Source: JBEKHI01 sp050012355 (GTDB lineage: Bacteria > Actinomycetota > Actinomycetes > Streptosporangiales > Streptosporangiaceae). Taken from it: 17,584 nt of DNA. The DNA is taken from assembly GCA_050012355.1 (NCBI GenBank), contig JBEKHI010000145.1, forward strand, positions 1 through 17,584, in the 5' to 3' direction. Every line of letters starts with the position of its first letter. Position 1 is the first letter of the stretch. The notes under the pieces are model-generated. The model made no database searches. It had not been told where the DNA came from and saw only the letters and a program-made list of their open reading frames with translations. The position numbers were made by a program, and so were the translations under genes. Positions 1 through 7,873 of the stretch are shown here, in pieces.

Positions 1-31
1 GCGGACAGGTTCACCGGGATCGGCTGGCGGG

Positions 32-225
32 TTATAGCTCTGGCCACTCATGGCCGGCCCGATAGGGCGATCGCCCGGTGACGAACCAGTTCTGCAGGTC
101 CCATAGCCGCCTGACTGCCGCCATGTAGTACGGGTCCGGCTCTGGGCGTGGGAAGTCCGGGTGACTGGTGTGTCCCGGGACGAAGTCCGAGAGATACCAG
201 TAGCCCTCGACCAGCCATCGGTCCA
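32..225 (-). pseudogene. 3' end of an unrecognised gene, 5' part lost
   Basis: The last 63 codons of a minus-strand reading frame end in TAA at 32-34. They read as a credible protein tail: Trp- and Tyr-rich, with pieces such as WLVEGYWYLSDFVPGH and RLWDLQNWFVTG, and G/C-biased third positions. Upstream of about position 225 the same frame stays open to 463, but there it is only the antisense of the plus-strand remnant and loses protein character. I therefore read the real gene as cut at about 225, with no start codon or ribosome site of its own. I do not recognise the family. The coding character is a judgement by eye, so confidence is moderate. Confidence 0.45.
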
Positions 226-466
226 GCTGCTGCCGGGGCTCCTGCTGCGCGCAGACGCGGCGCATTGCTTGTTCCAGCCGGCCCGGTACATCGCGGTGGA
301 CGGAGACATCATCTGCGACTTCTCCGACTACTCCCGTCTCCACAGCATCGTCTACCAGGAAATCATTGCGGGCCGGGGTTATCAGATCGCGGACGCGGCC
401 GGTGCCGTCAAGCTTGCCGAGCGAGTCCGCCAGATGGCCGAGACCGAGCTGCCGGCCGCGCACTGA
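161..466 (+). pseudogene. C-terminal remnant of an unrecognised protein
   Basis: The open frame runs from an ATG at 161 to TGA at 464-466, 101 codons. From about codon 21 it looks like a real protein end: DGDIICDFSDYSRLHSIVYQ, then a helical AAGAVKLAERVRQMAETEL. The first 20 residues lie antisense to the neighbouring minus-strand remnant and look like chance coding, and there is no convincing ribosome site before 161. The overall shape faintly recalls the C-terminal end of the DUF5753 domain of actinobacterial XRE-type regulators, but I would not name it on that. It converges with wecB, with 3 bases between the stops. Either a short hypothetical protein or, more likely, a truncated gene. Confidence 0.4.
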
Positions 467-469
467 CTG

Positions 470-1552
470 TCATCGGTTCGCCAGCCAGCTGGCGATTATG
501 CGGGCGATCCGGGGGCCGGACGCGCCGTCCCACAGCGGCGGCAGTTCCCCGGTGTATGGCCCTCGGGCCAGGGCATCCTGGACAGCGGACGCCAGCTCGT
601 CGGCGCGCACCAGCCGGTTGCTGCCGCTGGTGACGGTGACCGGCCGCTCGGTCACCGGCCGCAGCGTCAGGCACGGCACCCGCAGGAACGTCGTCTCCTC
701 CTGTACTCCGGCTGAGTCCGTGATCGCTGCCGCCGCGCCGCGCACCAGGGACATGAACTCCAGGTAGCCCAGCGGCTCGCACATCCGGATGCCCGGGTGC
801 TCGGCCAGCCCCGCCGCCTCGAACATGGCCCGGCCGCGCGGGTGGACCGGCATGATTACCGGCGCCATGTCCGCCACCTGGTGCATCGCCTTGACCAGCA
901 GCGCTGCCGCCTCCGGGCTGTCGACGTTGAACGGCCGGTGCAGCGTCGCCACCAGGTACCGTCCCGCAAGGCCGTGCTCGGTCCTCGCCGCCTCGGCGTC
1001 CAGCTTGTCCAGGCACGCGACCAGCGTGTCGATCATCGTGTTCCCGACGAAGTACACCCCGTCAGCGGCGATGCCCTCGCGTCCCAGGTAACCGATCGCC
1101 TCGGGCGAGGTGACGAACAGCAGCTCGCAGAGCTGGTCGGTGAGCCTGCGGTTGATCTCTTCGGGCATGGTGTTGTCGAAGCTGCGCAGCCCGGCCTCGA
1201 CGTGCGCGACCGGCACGTGGAGCTTGGCCGCCGCCAGCGCGGCTCCGAGCGTGGAGTTGACGTCACCGTAGACAACAAGCAGCGCGGGGCGGCGGGCCAT
1301 CAACTCCCGCTCAACCCCGGCGATGACCGCCGCCGTCTGCTCCCCGTGGGCGCCCGAGCCGACGTGCAGGTTCACGTCCGGCTCGGGCAGGCCCAGGTCG
1401 GCGAAGAACACGCCGGACATTCGCGCGTCGTAGTGCTGGCCCGTGTGGATGAGCGTCTGCTCGACACCAGCCTCGCCGAGTGCGCGAATGACGGGCGCGG
1501 CCTTCATGAAGTTCGGCCGGGCACCAAGCACATGCGTAACCAGAGCCTGCAT
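470..1552 (-). CDS. wecB: UDP-N-acetylglucosamine 2-epimerase, non-hydrolysing
   Basis: This cytoplasmic enzyme interconverts UDP-GlcNAc and UDP-ManNAc, supplying ManNAc units for cell-surface polymers. The 360-residue product has the usual family length. It shows the N-terminal GARPNFMKAAPV nucleotide-sugar loop, HTGQHYD, GDVNS, HVEAGLRS, PEEINRR and GNTMID, then LHRPFNVD, PVHPR, DSAGVQEE and TERPVTV. The Asp, two Glu and His that act in catalysis in the Escherichia coli enzyme all have counterparts. The usual DSGG is DSAG here. I chose the ATG at 1552 because AAAGGAAAAGTG precedes it; an in-frame ATG at 1588 would add 12 residues but has no good ribosome site. The gene stands alone without other sugar-nucleotide genes, and part of it is duplicated at 3485-3694. 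Function is confident; the polymer it serves cannot be told. Confidence 0.93.
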   Translation of the reverse strand: MQALVTHVLGARPNFMKAAPVIRALGEAGVEQTLIHTGQHYDARMSGVFFADLGLPEPDVNLHVGSGAHGEQTAAVIAGVERELMARRPALLVVYGDVNSTLGAALAAAKLHVPVAHVEAGLRSFDNTMPEEINRRLTDQLCELLFVTSPEAIGYLGREGIAADGVYFVGNTMIDTLVACLDKLDAEAARTEHGLAGRYLVATLHRPFNVDSPEAAALLVKAMHQVADMAPVIMPVHPRGRAMFEAAGLAEHPGIRMCEPLGYLEFMSLVRGAAAAITDSAGVQEETTFLRVPCLTLRPVTERPVTVTSGSNRLVRADELASAVQDALARGPYTGELPPLWDGASGPRIARIIASWLANR

Positions 1553-1918
1553 CACTTTTCCTTTACAGGAGTCCAACAAGGGGGACATATCTCACGAGAC
1601 GCAGCGGCCACGGCTGCCGGGTGCCAGCCTACCGACCACAGCAGCAGCCGCGTGCCCGGTTGAACTTACCTAGTGGCGGCCAATTACGGACGCAACGCGA
1701 ACCTGTCGTCATTCCGCACCGCAGGCTAATCCGTACTCTATTCAGTATTCCGTTTACGCCGGAATTGGTTGATGGCGGTGAAGGTCAGGACCGGGCGGAA
1801 ATAAACCTTCCTATGGACTCCCCGACTTATATACGAGCACCGTCGGCTATCCCGTCCCTCACGCCCTAGCGATCGGCATGCGCTGCCCCTAGAATCTAGG
1901 GTTATTTGGGAGGGTTTC
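1553..1918. promoter_or_regulatory. Divergent upstream region of wecB and the lipoprotein gene
   Basis: This 366-base gap separates two divergently transcribed genes and should hold both promoters. It includes the AT-richest stretch of the neighbourhood (about 1735-1830). Near its right end lie a 15-base palindrome containing a TAGAAT box (1887-1901) and a ribosome site GGGAGGG at 1908-1914. I see no gene in it: the short open frames lack ribosome sites and protein-like composition. Confidence 0.5.
1887..1901 (+). promoter_or_regulatory. Palindrome overlapping a possible -10 box
   Basis: CCCTAGAATCTAGGG is a perfect inverted repeat with 7-base arms around one central base. The TAGAAT within it fits an actinobacterial -10 element and lies 18-29 bases before the GTG start, with GGGAGGG between. 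No good -35 element is visible about 17 bases upstream. It could be an operator covering the promoter, or a palindrome by chance in a short -10 context. Confidence 0.4.
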
Positions 1919-3391
1919 GTGGATTGTCGCAGGTTCTCGCTGGTCGCCGTAGCCAGTGCGGTTGCCGTCTGCCTGGGCGTGGCAGGCTGCACGGCCTCCG
2001 GGGCGCAGGCAGGCCGGTTGGCCTCCGGGCCGCAGGCAGGCCATGCGCAGGAACTCCCGGGGCTGAGCGCCCTCGTGCCGTCGGGTTTCTACGTATACGA
2101 TGCCGCAGTTGCCGCGGTCTCCTGCACCGGCCCCGGTGACTGCGTGGCGGGCGGCAACCTCGCATACGCACGCACCGGGAACAACAAGATCGCCTTGGGA
2201 ATGGTCTCCTTCGTGGCCGAGGAGCGCGGCGGCACCTGGCAGCCCTCGCGGGCGCTGGCTGGCCTCGCGGCGCGGGAATCAAACTCCCCGAACGGGATTC
2301 AGTCGCTATCGTGCCCGTCGCCGGGAGCCTGCGTCGCGGCTGGCGACTACGGAAGCACCTCCAGCCGCGGTGTCTTCATCGTGACCGAACGAGACGGCGA
2401 CTGGGGCACCCCCATCCCGGTACCAGGGCTAGCTCGCCTAACTACCAATGTCTCGGTCGACACTAGCGGGCTCGCCTGCTGGGCGGCGGGGAACTGTGTG
2501 CTGGCCGGCAGCTACGGCCCGGCCAGCAGGCTAGGTCCCAACGGCGGGCATGTGTTCTGGGCCAGCGAGGTGAGCGGGACGTGGAGTCCCGTGGTCCGCC
2601 TCGCGGACCCGCCGGACCTGGGCACCGGCGCGAGTGCCGGCGTCGACGACGTCGCCTGCACCCGCGACGGCACCTGCGTCATCGCCGCGACCTACACCGA
2701 CGCGGCAACCAGGAGCCACAACGTCCTCGCCACCGTGACCGGCGGGAAGCTAGGCACGGTGACCCAGTCCGGGCAGGTCGTCAGCGCCGCGGTCTCCTGC
2801 CCTCCGACGGGCGGGTGCGTCGCTGTCGGGGGCGAATACGGTCACGGCCAGGCGGTGGCCTTCACCCTGCACGATAGAACCTGGAGCAAGGCCCCAGTTC
2901 CCGGCCTGGCGGCGCCCAGCGGCCTGTCGTGCACCGGCCCCGGTACCTGCACCGTGGCCGGGTGGAGCAGCACGGCGGCGAACTCGGTAGCCGTGGCGTC
3001 GGAGGTCGCCGGGACCTGGCAGCCGACTGTCGTCCTGCCTGGGGCGGCGAGCCTGCGGAACGCAGACCTTACGGTGGTGTCATGCGCCGACTCGCGCGAT
3101 TGCGTGGCCGGTGGTTACGCGGACAGCGGGAGCAAGGACGCGAACGGGAACCTGACGACCCGGGCGCTCATCGCGGTCGAGAAAGCGGGAGCCTGGTCGG
3201 CTGCCCAGGATGTGCCCGGAATCGCGGGACTCGACGGCGGGCGGGGTTCTGAGCTCACTGCCATCGCCTGTCCCGCCCCAGGTGCCTGGACGGCCGGCGG
3301 CTACTATGACTCGAGCCCTCCCACCAGCACCGAGCAGTTCCAGGGCCTGCCAGGCAGCAACCCCCCCTTCGTAGTCGCATCAGCCCCGTAA
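1919..3391 (+). CDS. Secreted lipoprotein with eight repeats, seven carrying a C-x5-C pair
   Basis: The 490-residue protein starts at GTG 1919, with GGGAGGG four bases upstream. Residues 1-24 are a lipoprotein signal: two Arg, a hydrophobic core and the lipobox VAGC with Cys24 as the lipid site, so it should be anchored outside the membrane. The rest consists of about eight repeats of roughly 50-60 residues. Each follows the plan W-(x)-P-x-hydrophobic ... (V/L/I)-(S/A)-C-x5-C-x-A-x-G, for example SCTGPGDCVAGG, SCPSPGACVAAG and SCPPTGGCVAVG. The eighth repeat has Trp where the second Cys should be (ACPAPGAW). The repeat size, the regular Trp and Gly positions and the count of eight suggest a beta-propeller; that fold is inferred. 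Similar repeats occur in many uncharacterised actinobacterial secreted proteins. A larger paralogue lies at 10701-13127. Ligand and role are unknown. Confidence 0.85.
   Translation: MDCRRFSLVAVASAVAVCLGVAGCTASGAQAGRLASGPQAGHAQELPGLSALVPSGFYVYDAAVAAVSCTGPGDCVAGGNLAYARTGNNKIALGMVSFVAEERGGTWQPSRALAGLAARESNSPNGIQSLSCPSPGACVAAGDYGSTSSRGVFIVTERDGDWGTPIPVPGLARLTTNVSVDTSGLACWAAGNCVLAGSYGPASRLGPNGGHVFWASEVSGTWSPVVRLADPPDLGTGASAGVDDVACTRDGTCVIAATYTDAATRSHNVLATVTGGKLGTVTQSGQVVSAAVSCPPTGGCVAVGGEYGHGQAVAFTLHDRTWSKAPVPGLAAPSGLSCTGPGTCTVAGWSSTAANSVAVASEVAGTWQPTVVLPGAASLRNADLTVVSCADSRDCVAGGYADSGSKDANGNLTTRALIAVEKAGAWSAAQDVPGIAGLDGGRGSELTAIACPAPGAWTAGGYYDSSPPTSTEQFQGLPGSNPPFVVASAP
1994..2042 (+). repeat. 27-base tandem duplication in the lipoprotein linker
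   Basis: The 22 bases at 1994-2015 recur at 2021-2042 with one mismatch (period 27). In frame this duplicates a nine-residue unit, ASGAQAGRL then ASGPQAGHA, just after the lipidated Cys. It lengthens the tether between the membrane anchor and the repeat domain. Confidence 0.8.
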
Positions 3392-3484
3392 CGACGCCAG
3401 CGGGTCCTCGGTACGAGCGGCACAGTCGTCACCTCCGATCCGCTGCAACTCCTGCAGCGCTCGTTCGACGGAATCCCGCCGTCC

Positions 3485-3694
3485 GCTCCCCGTGCGGCCC
3501 GGACCCCACCTGCAGGTTCACGTCTGGCTCGGGCAGGCCCAGGTCAGCGAAGAACGCGTCCGACATCCGCGCGTCATATTGCTGCCCGGTGTGAATAAGC
3601 ATCTGCTCGACACCGACCTCACCGAGCGCGTGGATGACGGGCGCTGCCTTCATGAAGTTCGGGCGGGCACCAAGCACATGCGTAACCAGAGCCT
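3485..3694 (-). pseudogene. Partial second copy of the wecB 5' region
   Basis: These 210 bases match 1339-1548 at a constant offset of 2146 with substitutions but no gaps, in the same orientation. The minus strand encodes about 70 residues nearly identical to the start of the epimerase (ALVTHVLGARPNFMKAAPVI, then HTGQQYDARMSDAFFADLGL). Similarity stops after VGSGPHGERTA, where the surrounding frame turns into unrelated residues. It also stops before the ATG, so the copy lacks wecB's own start. The many synonymous differences suggest it derives from a diverged second epimerase gene or an old duplication rather than a recent copy. It cannot make an enzyme. Confidence 0.85.
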
Positions 3695-3772
3695 CATCGC
3701 TGTCCTTACCGAAAGACGGTGCTGATACCCAGCCGCCCAACACGGCACCTAACTGCGGAAACTGCCGGCCGA

Positions 3773-3856
3773 TCCACGATCACCCAGATCTACGAGGGCA
3801 CCAACCAGATCCAGCGTGTGGTGAGGGCCGGAGCTGCCTCGCTCACGGAATCCTGA
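3773..3856 (+). pseudogene. Acyl-CoA dehydrogenase C-terminal remnant
   Basis: In one plus-strand frame the bases encode TITQIYEGTNQIQRVVRAG followed by AASLTES and TGA at 3854-3856. The QIYEGTNQIQR signature is the conserved C-terminal motif of acyl-CoA dehydrogenases, close to the flavin and next to the end of the protein. Nothing of the preceding 350 or so residues is present; immediately upstream the sequence returns to unrelated or wecB-like DNA. This is therefore the last 27 codons of a lost gene, and its own terminator seems to follow at once. The identification rests on a short but very characteristic motif. Confidence 0.75.
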
Positions 3857-3860
3857 CAGC

Positions 3861-3898
3861 CAAAAATCGCAAGAATCCCGCCGGGATATTGCTTTTTG
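3861..3898. terminator. Rho-independent terminator of the lost acyl-CoA dehydrogenase gene
   Basis: The stem pairs CAAAAA (3861-3866) with TTTTTG (3893-3898), GCAA (3869-3872) with TTGC (3889-3892), and ATCCC (3875-3879) with GGGAT (3883-3887), with two small bulges and the loop GCC. A-tract, stem and T-tract make it potentially bidirectional. It begins 4 bases after the remnant's stop codon. Confidence 0.7.
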
Positions 3899-4049
3899 TC
3901 ACGATATGTGTCGAGGCTGTCCGGCAACCGGGGGGTTCCTGTATGCGACCGGCACTGGCGAGGTACGAACTTTCCTACCCGTTCAGCAGGAGCAGGAGCA
4001 GGCGTAATGATGAGGCCTGCTGGGCTGTGGGTTTTGGAAAAAGGACGCG

Positions 4050-5621
4050 ATGAACACGCGCACTACTCTGGACCGGCCACGCCACCGTAGTACGAACGCC
4101 AGCGGGGCAACGCGGACGCGCGGCGGCCTATCCTTGCTCCGTTTTTCCCGCCGTCGTCGGCCGGTCCGCGAACCCGGGAACACCTCGGCGTTCATCCGCG
4201 TATGGGCGCTCATCGTCGCCGTGGTCGTCGCGGCGTTGGCTGTGCTGCTCACCTACGAGGCGCACCAGGAAAACAACGGTTTGACGGTGATCGGCCACCA
4301 GACCGCGCCAGTGGTGGAGGCCAGCACCGATCTGTACCTCCGTCTCAACGACATGGACGCCCAAATGGCCAACATCCTTCTGGTCGGCGGCGCCAATAAC
4401 CTCGGCTTCACCCGGGCGTAGGCGCTTAGCATCTTCCAGAGCGACCGCCATCAAGCCAGCATCGACCTGCAGGAGGCCTCCGCCGAGGCCACCGTCGACC
4501 CGGCTGCCGCGCAGAGCATTCGCGATCTTCTCGACGCGCTTGGCAGCTACGAGGCACTCGCCGCGCAGGTGACCATGGTTTCCGGGCAGGGCAGCCAGCT
4601 CCCAGGAAGGCCCTCGCCGACGGCCCTGGCCTTGTACACCCAAGCCACCGACCTGCTCAGGGCCCAGCTACTTCCGGCCTCGCAGGATCTCACCAACCGT
4701 AATGCGGCGATCCTGCAACGTACCTACCTGGCCGAGCGCGGCCAGGCCCTTACGGCCCGGAACTGGGCCTTTATCATCGGGGTGGTGGTGCTGGCCGCTC
4801 TGATCACGCTCCAGGTGTACCTTGCCCGCCGGTTCCACCGCTGGATCAACCCCGCCATCGCCGGCGCGACGTTGATCGCCATCACGCTCGCGATCCTTGG
4901 CGTCAGGTTGACCTCCAACAGTGCCCAGTACCTGTTTCTGGCCAAGGTAGAGGCGTTCAACTCGGTCCTCCCGCTCTCCGAGGCCAGGGCGGTCAGCTAC
5001 GACGCCAACGCCGACGAGAGCCGCTACCTTGTCGACCCAGCTCTGGCCGCGCAATACCAGCAGTCGTTCCTGACCAAGACCCTGGAGCTGGTCGATCTGC
5101 CGGGTGCGGGAATATATACCTTCGACAAACGCTTCGCCGCGGCGCTGAGCGCGTACAACAAGAACAACAACAATCTCGAGTGGTACGGCTATTGGGGCGA
5201 CGAGTTCCGCAACATCACCTTCCCCGGCGAACGCGCCGCGGACGAGGTTGCCATGAAGGCCTTTCAGGTCTACGAGCTCGATGACCGGCACATCCGCCTA
5301 CTCAGAAACACCGGTCACCTCGTTGCCGCTATCGCGTTCGACACCAGCTACAACAAGGGTCAATCCAACTGGGCCTTCAGCCAGTTCGACAACGCGCAGA
5401 TGGTAACCATCAGTATCAACGTGAGCTGGTTTAACAAGGCCATTAAGGAAGGACAGGACGCGCTTGACGGGTGGACGGTCATCCCGGGAGTAGCCGGACT
5501 GGCTGTCCTCGGGTTGCTGCTGCTGGGGTTGCGGGGTCGCCTTACCGAATACCGCATGCCGATTGGCGACTCCGCTCCGGTGCCGACGCCCCTGTCCACG
5601 GCCACGGAGGAGACTGGATGA
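4050..5621 (+). pseudogene. glnX: GlnX-like four-helix membrane sensor, interrupted by an amber codon
   Basis: A single reading frame of 523 sense and stop positions runs from ATG 4050 (AAGGA four bases upstream) to TGA 5619-5621, but codon 124 is TAG (4419-4421). Both sides are in phase and continuous in character. The layout is an Arg-rich cytoplasmic tail (1-47), membrane segments at about 50-69, 239-258, 267-284 and 475-494, a long first outer loop of helical type and a second outer domain of about 185 residues, then a short polar tail. Four helices plus the position directly before a PknG-type kinase match GlnX, which in mycobacteria relays amino-acid signals from the lipoprotein GlnH to PknG. 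No GlnH gene is here. The stop overlaps the kinase start (ATGA). As written, only a 123-residue fragment with one helix is made; a GTG at 4569 could reinitiate but has no clear ribosome site. The name is by context, not by close sequence recognition. Confidence 0.7.
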
Positions 5622-7857
5622 GTCCTTGCCGGCAACCTGGCTGCGTCGGTGGCTACGCCGCCGACGGCTATTGCGACGAATGCGGTCACAAGGCGCCCGC
5701 GCCTGACAGTCTTTCCGCGAGCATCGAGACGCCGGCGCACGGGGGCACCGCGGGACTCAGCAGCACTGCGGGGCTCAGCAGTGGCGGCGCGAGCGACCCC
5801 ACGCGCACCGTCGCCCGGGGTCGGCTGGGCGCCAGCCTGGTTGTCGTGCCTCACGTACCGCTGCGCGACCCGGCCGACGCGCTCATGGCCGTCGCGCTGG
5901 TGCCAGAGTCGCAACGCTTCTGCGGCCAGTGCGGAGGGCCGGTTGGGCGCAGCAGCAACGGACGTCCGGGCAGAACGGAGGGGTTCTGCCAGAAGGACGG
6001 CAAACCGTATTCGTTCGTGCCCCAGCTGAGTCCAGGCGAGGTCATCAACGCCCGGTACGAGGTTCTCGGTGTGATCGCCCATGGTGCTCTCGGCTGGATC
6101 TACCTTGCCAGGGACCGTCATATCGCTGAGACCGGCGCCGACCGCTGGGTGGTGCTAAAGGGCCTGATCGATACCGGCGACATGTATGCGCTGTCCTCGG
6201 CGATGACCGAACGACGATTCCTCGTCGAGGTGGACCACCCCAACATTGTCAAGATCCACGATTTCGTCCAGCATCCAGACCCGAAGAGCGGCCAGATGGC
6301 CGGCTACACCGTGATGGAGTATGTCGGCGGCCAATCGCTGAAAGAGCTGGCCCGGGCCAACACCGGCCTGACGGCCAGCGCATGCCGCTGCCGTTGCCGC
6401 AGGTCCTCGCGTACGGCTTGGAGGTGCTTCCAGCCCTGGGCTACTTGCACGCGCAGGGCCTGCTGTTCTGTGACTTCAAGCCGGACAACGTCATCCAGGC
6501 GGAGGAGCAGATCAAGCTGATCGACCTCGGCGCGGTGCGGCACATCGACGATGACGACTCGGTGATGTTCGGCACGCCCGGCTACCAGGCACCGGAACTG
6601 GCCACAGCGGGCGCGTCGATTAGCTCCGACCTGTATACGGTCGGGCGTACCCTCGCCATACTCAGTTTTGACTTCGGCTGGTTCTCCAGCCGGTACATCG
6701 ACCGACTGCCCGACCCAACCGAGGTTGAGCTGCTCGCCCGCGAGGAGTCCTACTACCGGTTCCTGTGCCGGGCCACCCACCCCGACGTGCGCCAGCGCTT
6801 CCGCTCGGCCGCCGAAATGGCCGACCAGCTCCTCGGCGTTCTGCGTGAAGTCCTGGCTGCGGCGGATGGTGTACCGCGAGCTGGCATTTCCGCCCTGTTC
6901 ACCCAGGAGCGGGCGGCCTTCGGCGCCACTGGCGCCGAACTCACAGGGCACGAGGTCGCGACGGCGCTGCCCGTTCCGGTCGTCGACCTGACCGACCCGG
7001 CGGCCGCGTTCCTGGCCACTCTCAGCAACGCGACAGTGGCGGCGCTGAAAGCCGCACCCGTTCAGAGCATCGAGGTGCAGCTTCAGCTGGTCAGGGCATT
7101 GATCGACGCGGGCGACAGTAAGGCTGCCCTGGCCGAGCTGCGCGGGCTGCCAGACGACGGCACCGACTGGCGGCTGGCCTGGTACGCCGGTCTGATCGCG
7201 TTGACAGCCGGTCGGCCTGATCAGGCCATGGCAGACTTCGGCGCCGTGTACGACGCGCTTCCTGGCGAGCCGGCTGCCCGGCTCGGTCTCGCCGCGGCAT
7301 GCGAATTCGCCGGTGACCGCGCCGGAGCCAGCTATCTGTACGAGCGGGTCTGGCGGGTCGATCACGCCTTCCTCAGCGCCGCGTTCGGCTTGGCGCGCAT
7401 GCGGCTGTCCGTTGGCGATCGAGAAGGTGCCATCGCCGTGCTTGACGAGGTGCCGACTACCTCTAGCCAGCAGGTGGCCGCGCAGATCCCCGCCGTTAGA
7501 GGCGGCCTCGACCATCGGCTCAAACCGTTGACGGAGACCGACTTTGTCGCGGCGTCGACCCGGCTTGAGCGGCTGCGGCTGGACACCCAACGACAAGCAA
7601 GCCTGGCCATAGAGATGTACCAGACTGCTCTGAGGTGGCTCGGCCGGGCGGCCCGATCAGCGGGCTCGGCCACGCCTCCGGCCGGCGTGATGCTCGGACA
7701 CGGGCTCACCGAACGGGAGTTGCGCTTCGGGCTCGAACGGAAATACCGGATCCTGGCGACTCTGGAGACCGACCCGCAGGCCCATCGCGTGCTGGTCAAC
7801 CAGGCCAATGCCGTACGCCCTGAACCGTGGTGTAAATGGCCCGCGATCATCGCCTAG
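5618..7857 (+). pseudogene. pknG: PknG-type serine/threonine protein kinase, frameshifted
   Basis: Soluble kinase of the PknG family, which in mycobacteria controls glutamate and TCA metabolism through an FHA protein. The start at 5618 overlaps the previous stop as ATGA. In order: an N-terminal zinc ribbon (CRQPGC then YCDECG), a low-complexity linker, a rubredoxin-like knuckle (CGQCGGPVGRS then GFCQKDGKPYSF, the fourth ligand apparently Asp), IAHGALGWIYLA, VVLKGL with the ATP-binding Lys, FCDFKPDN, LIDLGAV (DLG in place of DFG, as in PknG), FGTPGYQAPE, and a C-terminal TPR region. The total of about 746 codons fits the family. The N-terminal part reads in one frame until about 6355-6380 and the rest continues one base out of phase, so one base is missing or two are extra. 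The break falls in the loop between MEYVGG and the alpha-helix before the catalytic loop, so the intact product cannot be made. The TAG stop lies 16 bases before the VWA gene. Confidence 0.85.
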
Positions 7858-7873
7858 GTAAAGGACCAACCCC

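Noticed and set aside
3986..4004. GAGCAG-type short repeat upstream of the sensor
   Set aside because: Only about three imperfect units, with no link to a regulatory function that I can support.
3634..4053. Plus-strand 139-codon open frame upstream of the sensor
   Set aside because: It crosses the wecB remnant antisense, the dehydrogenase remnant out of frame and the terminator, so it is a chance frame.
4419..4421. Pyrrolysine insertion at the amber codon
   Set aside because: There is no sign of pyl genes, and the host type and protein family give no reason for it. A point mutation is simpler.
6304..7596. A 430-codon minus-strand open frame over the kinase
   Set aside because: It is antisense to conserved kinase and TPR motifs and has no domain character of its own.
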